From positions 1,984,001-2,048,000 of the forward strand of contig CBDAQO010000002.1 in the NCBI GenBank assembly GCA_965199105.1: a DNA stretch of 64,000 nucleotides, given 5' to 3'. The DNA is from LMUY01 sp965199105 (lineage in GTDB: Bacteria > Pseudomonadota > Alphaproteobacteria > Acetobacterales > Acetobacteraceae). How positions within the stretch are numbered: position 1 is the stretch's first letter; every line of letters starts with the position of its first letter. A program made the translations under genes and the position numbers. Below the pieces are notes generated by a model that saw only the letters and a program-made list of their open reading frames with translations, searched no databases and was not told the DNA's origin. Shown here in pieces: positions 59,353-64,000 of the stretch.

Positions 59353-60890
59353 CAGTCGAGCTTCCGCCAATGGCGGCCATCGAGCGACAGCAGCGCGTCG
59401 GCCGCCGCCGGGCCATCGCTACCAGCAACATAGGTGTGCACCTTGTCGTTGCCATGCGCCACCGCATCCAGCACCGGCTGCACGCCTTTCCAGCCCGCGT
59501 CGATGTTGTCGGCGCGATTGAACAGCGTCGCATCGCCAATGAACACGTCGTAGATCAGCGTCTCATATCCGGTTGATGGCTGCAGCTTGAAGAAGTTCGA
59601 GTAGCGGAAATCCATCCGCACCCCTTCGAGCTGCACCACCTGGCCTGGCTGCTTGGCGCTGAAATGCAGCGAGATACCCTCATCCGGCTGGAGGTGCAGC
59701 ACCATGATGTTGGGCGTCAGCTTGTCCACCGGCGTGTCGCGGAACAGTGCGAATGGCGCCTGCTTGAAGTGGATGGCGATCTCGGTCTTGCGCGTGGACA
59801 TGCGCTTGCCCGTGCGCAGGTAGAACGGCACGCCGGCCCAGCGCCAATTGTCGATCATCAGCCGCAGCGCGACAAAGGTCTCCACCTTCGAATCATGCGC
59901 CACGTTGGGCTCGTCGACGTAGCCCGGCACGTCCCCCGTGCTCATGTGGCCGGCCGCGTATTGCCCCCGCACCACGTATTTCTCGACGTCCGCCGTCGAC
60001 ATCGGGTGCAGCGCGTCGATCACCTTGGCCTTCTCGCTGCGCACCGCGTCGGCATCGAACGAATTCGGCGGCTCCATTGTCGTCATCGCTAGCAATTGGA
60101 ACATGTGGTTCGGCACCATGTCCCGCAGCGCCCCGGTGACTTCGTAGAACGACCCGCGCGCTTCCACCCCCACTGTTTCGGCCGCCGTAATCTGCACGGA
60201 GTCGATGTGGTCCCGGTTCCATAGCGGCTCGAAGAAGCCGTTGGCGAACCGCAGCGCCATGATGTTCTGCACCGTTTCCTTGCCGAGAAAATGGTCGATG
60301 CGGTAGACCTGCGTCTCCGCTAGATTGGACAGGATTTGCGTGTTCAACGCCTGCGCCGACGCCAGGTCGTGCCCAAACGGCTTTTCAATCACGACCCGGC
60401 GGAAATTGCCTTCGCTCTCCTTGGTCAACCCGCCAGCGGCCAGCATTTCCACGATGCCGCCGAAGAACCGGTCCGCCACGGCGAGGTAGAACACGGCGCT
60501 GCCGCCGGCGAGGAGCTTCTGGATGCGGTCGAACGTCTCGGACTTGGTGAAGTCGCCCTGCATGTAGTGCAGCCGCTGCTCGAGCCAGCCCCACCACTCC
60601 TGGTTCAGGCTCTGCTCGGCGAACTCCCCCCCGGCGGCCGGCGTGAACGACTCCATGGTCTGCTTCTGTCGGCTCTGGAAGTCCTCGTCGCTGCCACCGT
60701 CACGGTCGATGCCGACGACGGAAAACTTGTCGTCCAGCAGCTTCGCACCCGACAGGTTGTAGAGTGCCGGCATCAGCAGCCGCTTGGTGAGATCCCCGTT
60801 TGCGCCGAAGATCACCAACGTGCAGGGCGGCGCAGGCTTGGCGGTCTTCGCAAGGGCGGTGGTGTCACTGATTGGGCCGGACGCGCTCAT
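59352..60890 (-). CDS. zwf: Glucose-6-phosphate dehydrogenase (operon copy)
   Basis: A 512-residue enzyme, the entry to the oxidative pentose-phosphate route. CTLVIFGANGDLTKRLLMPA is the coenzyme loop, RIDHFLGKETVQNIMALRFA the substrate signature, and DMVPNHMFQLLAMTTMEPP holds the catalytic His in the normal N-H setting. LMIDNWRWAGVPFYLRTGK is intact. It overlaps gnd (start ATGA) and the Cof gene, and is the canonical copy, while that at 18138-19601 is diverged. Confidence 0.96.
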   Translation of the reverse strand: MSASGPISDTTALAKTAKPAPPCTLVIFGANGDLTKRLLMPALYNLSGAKLLDDKFSVVGIDRDGGSDEDFQSRQKQTMESFTPAAGGEFAEQSLNQEWWGWLEQRLHYMQGDFTKSETFDRIQKLLAGGSAVFYLAVADRFFGGIVEMLAAGGLTKESEGNFRRVVIEKPFGHDLASAQALNTQILSNLAETQVYRIDHFLGKETVQNIMALRFANGFFEPLWNRDHIDSVQITAAETVGVEARGSFYEVTGALRDMVPNHMFQLLAMTTMEPPNSFDADAVRSEKAKVIDALHPMSTADVEKYVVRGQYAAGHMSTGDVPGYVDEPNVAHDSKVETFVALRLMIDNWRWAGVPFYLRTGKRMSTRKTEIAIHFKQAPFALFRDTPVDKLTPNIMVLHLQPDEGISLHFSAKQPGQVVQLEGVRMDFRYSNFFKLQPSTGYETLIYDVFIGDATLFNRADNIDAGWKGVQPVLDAVAHGNDKVHTYVAGSDGPAAADALLSLDGRHWRKLD

Positions 60891-61864
60891 GCCTTCGGCT
60901 CGACATGGCCACCGAACCCGAACCGCATAGCCGAGAGCATCTTCTCGCCAAAGGTGTGCGTCTGCCGCGACCGGAATCGTGCGAACAGCGACGCCGCCAA
61001 CACCGGCACCGGAACGGCTTCCTCCACCGCGGCATCGATCGTCCACCGACCTTCCCCGCTGTCGGACACGTCGCCGCTGAACTTATGCAGATCCTCATCG
61101 GTGGCGAGCGCCTGCGCCGTCAGGTCGAGCAGCCAGGACGACACCACCGAGCCACGCCGCCAGACTTCGGCAATGTCGCCCATGTTGAGGTCGAAGCGCT
61201 GGTCCTCGGCGAGTTCGGTGCTGTTCTTGTTCTTGAGCACGTCGAAGCCTTCGGCGTACGCCTGCATCATTCCGTATTCAATGCCGTTATGCACCATCTT
61301 GACGAAATGCCCGGCGCCGGCTGGGCCGCAATGCAGGTAGCCCTGCTCCGCGGTTCGGTTGCGCCCCTCGCGGTTCGGGGTCTTGGAGATGTCGCCTTCG
61401 CCTGGCGCCAGCGCTGCGAGGATCGGGTCGATATGCTGAACCGCTTCGGCCTCGCCGCCGATCATCATGCAGTAGCCGCGCTCCAGTCCCCACACGCCGC
61501 CTGAGGTGCCCACGTCGACATACACGATCCCCTTCTCCCGCAACTCGCGGGCGCGGCGGATGTCGTCCTTGTACATCGTGTTGCCGCCATCGATGATGAT
61601 GTCGCCGCGCTCCAGCATTCCGCCCAGCGCCTGCACCGTCTCTTCGGTGATGCGCCCGGACGGCAGCATCACCCACACGATGCGCGGCGACGACAATTGC
61701 GCCACCATGTCGGCCAAGCCGCTCGACTTGGCCGCGCCCTGGCCGGCAATGCCCGCAACCGCCTTCTCGCTGTTGTCGTACACGACGCATTCATGGCCGT
61801 GGCGCATCAGCCGCACGCTGATATTGCCACCCATCCGGCCGAGACCGATTACCCCAAGCTTCAT
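60887..61864 (-). CDS. gnd: 6-phosphogluconate dehydrogenase, decarboxylating (short, YqeC/GndA type)
   Basis: A 325-residue enzyme oxidising 6-phosphogluconate to ribulose-5-phosphate. MKLGVIGLGRMGGNISVRLM is the dinucleotide loop, GDIIIDGGNTMYKDDIRRAR and GTSGGVWGLERGYCMMIGGE are substrate-binding regions, and GHFVKMVHNGIEYGMMQAYA has the catalytic Lys. The size (325) marks the short, often NAD-linked type, unlike the 470-residue classical enzyme. Its ATG is 24 bp from the tal-pgi stop, and its stop overlaps the zwf ATG. Confidence 0.95.
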   Translation of the reverse strand: MKLGVIGLGRMGGNISVRLMRHGHECVVYDNSEKAVAGIAGQGAAKSSGLADMVAQLSSPRIVWVMLPSGRITEETVQALGGMLERGDIIIDGGNTMYKDDIRRARELREKGIVYVDVGTSGGVWGLERGYCMMIGGEAEAVQHIDPILAALAPGEGDISKTPNREGRNRTAEQGYLHCGPAGAGHFVKMVHNGIEYGMMQAYAEGFDVLKNKNSTELAEDQRFDLNMGDIAEVWRRGSVVSSWLLDLTAQALATDEDLHKFSGDVSDSGEGRWTIDAAVEEAVPVPVLAASLFARFRSRQTHTFGEKMLSAMRFGFGGHVEPKA

Positions 61865-61888
61865 GCGCCCACTCCCGAAAATATCAGA

Positions 61889-64000
61889 TCAGACGGCGTC
61901 GCCGACCAGGCCCGCAAGCTGTGTCAGGCCGGCGTGGAGGTCGCCCTTGATGTGCACCCGCAACGCCCGGCGCCCGCGCTCGGCCAGAACGTCGAAGTCG
62001 CCACGCGCCTGCGCCGCCTTCACCACGCCGAACGTGTAGCGCTCGCCCGGCACGGCCACGTCCGCCGCGTCGTCCGCGGTGATCTGCAGGAACACGCCGC
62101 TGTTAGGCCCGCCCTTATAGGTCTGCCCGGTGGAATGCAGGAAGCGCGGCCCGAACTCCGCCACCGTGGCCACCTTCTTGCGGTCGCGGATTTGGGTCCG
62201 CATGCCCTGCAACACCGCGATGTAGTCCGGCGTGCGCTCGATATAGGCGAGCAGGGCGGCGTAATCCCCCGCGCCGAGACGGCCGAAATGCGCGCCCAGC
62301 ACCGCGGCCACCGTCTTGCCCGCGCTGGCGAGTGCGGCCTCGTTCTTTGGGTCGGTGAACAGTTGCAGCGCCCCCTCGGTGAGGAACGGGGCTTCGGCCG
62401 GTAGCGAGCCGCTCTCGTTGTAGGCGGTGGTGAGCTTCTTCGTCTCCACCTTGCTCGCCTCCACGTCCGGCTGGTCGAACGGGTGGATGCCAATGATGGC
62501 GCCGGCCACCGCGGTGGCGAACTCCCACACGAAGAAGGCTTGGCCAATCTGCAGCTTGCTCGACAGGTCGAGCTGCACCACCGGCTGCCCGGCCGCGGCC
62601 AGTGCCGCCAGCGCCTTGTCCTGCGCCGGGTCGGGCGCGTCGGTCAGGCGCAGATAGGCGAACACACGGTCTGTGCCGTAGACTGAGGCGTCTCCCAATG
62701 GCTCCTGGTCTACCGGCACGATGCCGTGACCCTGCTTGCCCGTGCTCTCGGCCAGCAATTGCTCGAGCCAGGCGCCCATGTCGTGAATGCCGGGCGAGGC
62801 CACGATGGTCACCTTGTCGCGCCCCGAGATTGCGCCGACGCCCAACACCGCTCCCAGTTGCACGCCCGGGTTCTGCAGCGGCGGCGTGCCCGCGGCGCAG
62901 GCGCGCACCATTAGCGCCGTCATGTGCAGGAACGCCTCGATGTCGAGCCCGGCTGCCGCCGCTGGCACCATGCCGAAATTGGACAGCACGGAGTAGCGCC
63001 CGCCAATCGCCGGGTCGCCGTAGAAGATGTGGCGGAAGCCATCCTGCTCCGCCACGTGCTGCATGTGAGAACCAGGATCGGTGATGGCGACGAAGTGCTT
63101 GCCGGCCTGCTCGGCGCCCACCGCCTTTTGCATCGCCGCGAAGAAATACGCCTTGAGTATGTTCGGCTCAAGCGTGCCGCCCGACTTGCTGGCAACGATC
63201 ACCAGCGTGGACGCCAAGGTCACCTGGCGTTCGAACGCCGCCACCTGCTGCGGGTCGGTGCTGTCCAACACATGCAGCTTAGGCCAGGTCTCGCGGTGAC
63301 CGAACGTCTCGGCGAACACTTCCGGCCCAAGGCTGGAACCGCCCATGCCGAGCAGCAGAACGTCGGTGAAGCCGCCAGCCTGCACGTCCTTTTGGAACGC
63401 GATCAGTGCTGGCAGGTCGGCGATGCGGTTGTCCACCACGTCGAGCCAGGCGAGCCACTTGGCCTCGTCGCCGCCGGTCCACACGCTGGCCTGGCGCGCC
63501 CATAGGTCGCGCACCTTGCCCTCGGTGCGCCAGGTGTCGAGCGCGTCGCCCACCGCCTTGCCCATCGGCTCCGGCAGCTTGGAGGTCACGCTCGCCAGCG
63601 TATCACCGAGCATCTTGTTGCGCTTGGCCGCCACCGCGCCGAGCAGGTCGTCGGCCGCCTTGGCGAACTGCTTCACGCCGTCTTCCACCAGCGCATGGGT
63701 CACGCCATCAAGGTCCAGCCTAAGCCGCTGCGCCGTCAGCAGCACCTCGCGGGCACCCTCCACGTCCTCTACCAGCGCATCCTTCAGTTTGCCGTGGTCG
63801 CGGAACGCATCCATCGTCGCCGGCGGCATGGTGTTGACGGTGTCGCGCCCGATCAACTCCTCCACATACAGCGTGTCCCGGTAGGCCTTGTCCTTGGTCC
63901 CCGTGCTGGCCCACAGCAAACGCTGTGGCATCGCGCCCACGGCGGACAACGCCTTCCACCGCTCGCTGCCGATCAGGCTTAGATAGTGCTGATAGGCGAG
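61889..64000 (-). CDS. Bifunctional transaldolase/glucose-6-phosphate isomerase, 5' part beyond window
   Basis: The frame is open to the right window edge; 703 residues are visible. The first visible residues (LAYQHYLSLIGSERWKALS, then PQRLLWASTGTKDKAYRD) are the C-terminal half of a transaldolase; the Schiff-base Lys lies further upstream, outside the window. The remainder is glucose-6-phosphate isomerase: VLLLGMGGSSLGPEVFAETF, LVIVASKSGGTLEPNILKAY and FLHSTGQTYKGGPNSGVFLQ. Fused Tal-Pgi is known from Gluconobacter and relatives. It heads the visible operon and connects hexose and pentose phosphates. Confidence 0.93.
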   Translation of the reverse strand, partial: LAYQHYLSLIGSERWKALSAVGAMPQRLLWASTGTKDKAYRDTLYVEELIGRDTVNTMPPATMDAFRDHGKLKDALVEDVEGAREVLLTAQRLRLDLDGVTHALVEDGVKQFAKAADDLLGAVAAKRNKMLGDTLASVTSKLPEPMGKAVGDALDTWRTEGKVRDLWARQASVWTGGDEAKWLAWLDVVDNRIADLPALIAFQKDVQAGGFTDVLLLGMGGSSLGPEVFAETFGHRETWPKLHVLDSTDPQQVAAFERQVTLASTLVIVASKSGGTLEPNILKAYFFAAMQKAVGAEQAGKHFVAITDPGSHMQHVAEQDGFRHIFYGDPAIGGRYSVLSNFGMVPAAAAGLDIEAFLHMTALMVRACAAGTPPLQNPGVQLGAVLGVGAISGRDKVTIVASPGIHDMGAWLEQLLAESTGKQGHGIVPVDQEPLGDASVYGTDRVFAYLRLTDAPDPAQDKALAALAAAGQPVVQLDLSSKLQIGQAFFVWEFATAVAGAIIGIHPFDQPDVEASKVETKKLTTAYNESGSLPAEAPFLTEGALQLFTDPKNEAALASAGKTVAAVLGAHFGRLGAGDYAALLAYIERTPDYIAVLQGMRTQIRDRKKVATVAEFGPRFLHSTGQTYKGGPNSGVFLQITADDAADVAVPGERYTFGVVKAAQARGDFDVLAERGRRALRVHIKGDLHAGLTQLAGLVGDAV

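Noticed and set aside
1..64000. tRNA, rRNA, CRISPR array, riboswitch or prophage
   Set aside because: No cloverleaf, rRNA segment, spaced repeat-spacer array, riboswitch consensus or phage gene block could be recognised by reading the gaps.

Overview
The window is a high-GC chromosomal stretch from an alphaproteobacterium, most likely of the Acetobacteraceae type. The reasons are a COQ9-family gene, a fused transaldolase/glucose-6-phosphate isomerase at the head of a compact pentose-phosphate operon that includes gluconate kinase, a SWIB-domain protein, glycine-zipper lipoproteins, and dense ATGA/GTGA start-stop overlaps. The genus cannot be fixed from sequence reading alone. No rRNA, tRNA, CRISPR array or prophage was seen.

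Layout. 1-2841: end of a small hydrophilic protein gene, an Old Yellow Enzyme-type ene-reductase and a DUF2254 membrane protein. 2935-14416: a surface-glycan locus with a Wzx-like flippase, a membrane acyltransferase, two coupled GT4 glycosyltransferases, a DegT/DnrJ/EryC1-type sugar aminotransferase with a coupled methyltransferase-like gene, and a large TPR-glycosyltransferase. A decayed IS5-family element (about 9140-9953) lies in the middle of it. 14524-19601: two tandem LLM flavin monooxygenases, a D-2-hydroxyacid dehydrogenase and a first glucose-6-phosphate dehydrogenase. 19728-24379: two coupled paralogous lipoproteins, a PaiB-like FMN protein, a DUF3859 protein, rpsU, def-coq9, and a chimeric scar where a TonB-dependent receptor fragment runs into a TonB C-terminal fragment.

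24390-39218: a secreted protein, two transglutaminase-like proteins behind a triple 17-bp repeat, a Rap1a-like secreted protein, an HlyD-like protein with a Pro/Ala repeat region, a DUF429-like protein, bcp-glnE, and two AsmA/YhdP-type envelope proteins on either side of a small membrane protein and a NIPSNAP protein. 39251-47356: a predicted beta-rich protein, the rpsF-rpsR-rplI ribosomal operon, the nickel-pincer cofactor operon larC-larE-larB without larA, and adenine deaminase with a coupled phosphoribosyltransferase. 47491-54793: a DUF4142 lipoprotein, a HAD phosphatase, a SWIB protein, a DUF1810 gene split by a short palindromic mobile element, a disordered small protein, an M20 peptidase, a GMC oxidoreductase, a DUF188 protein and an Hsp70-like protein. 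54824-55786: an internal fragment of an APC permease.

55783-64000 (minus strand): one tightly overlapped operon, tal-pgi, gnd, zwf, two Cof-type HAD phosphatases, pgl, rpiA, gntK. Together these carry glucose-6-phosphate and gluconate through the oxidative pentose-phosphate route, with sugar-phosphate interconversion supplied by rpiA and tal-pgi. The first zwf (18138-19601) is a diverged paralogue outside this operon.

The strongest unusual signals are: the roughly 100-bp CTAG-flanked element inside the DUF1810 gene, whose removal restores the reading frame; the tandem 17-bp repeats before the transglutaminase pair; the tandem lipoprotein pair; the lar operon lacking larA; and the two Cof phosphatases built into the pentose-phosphate operon.
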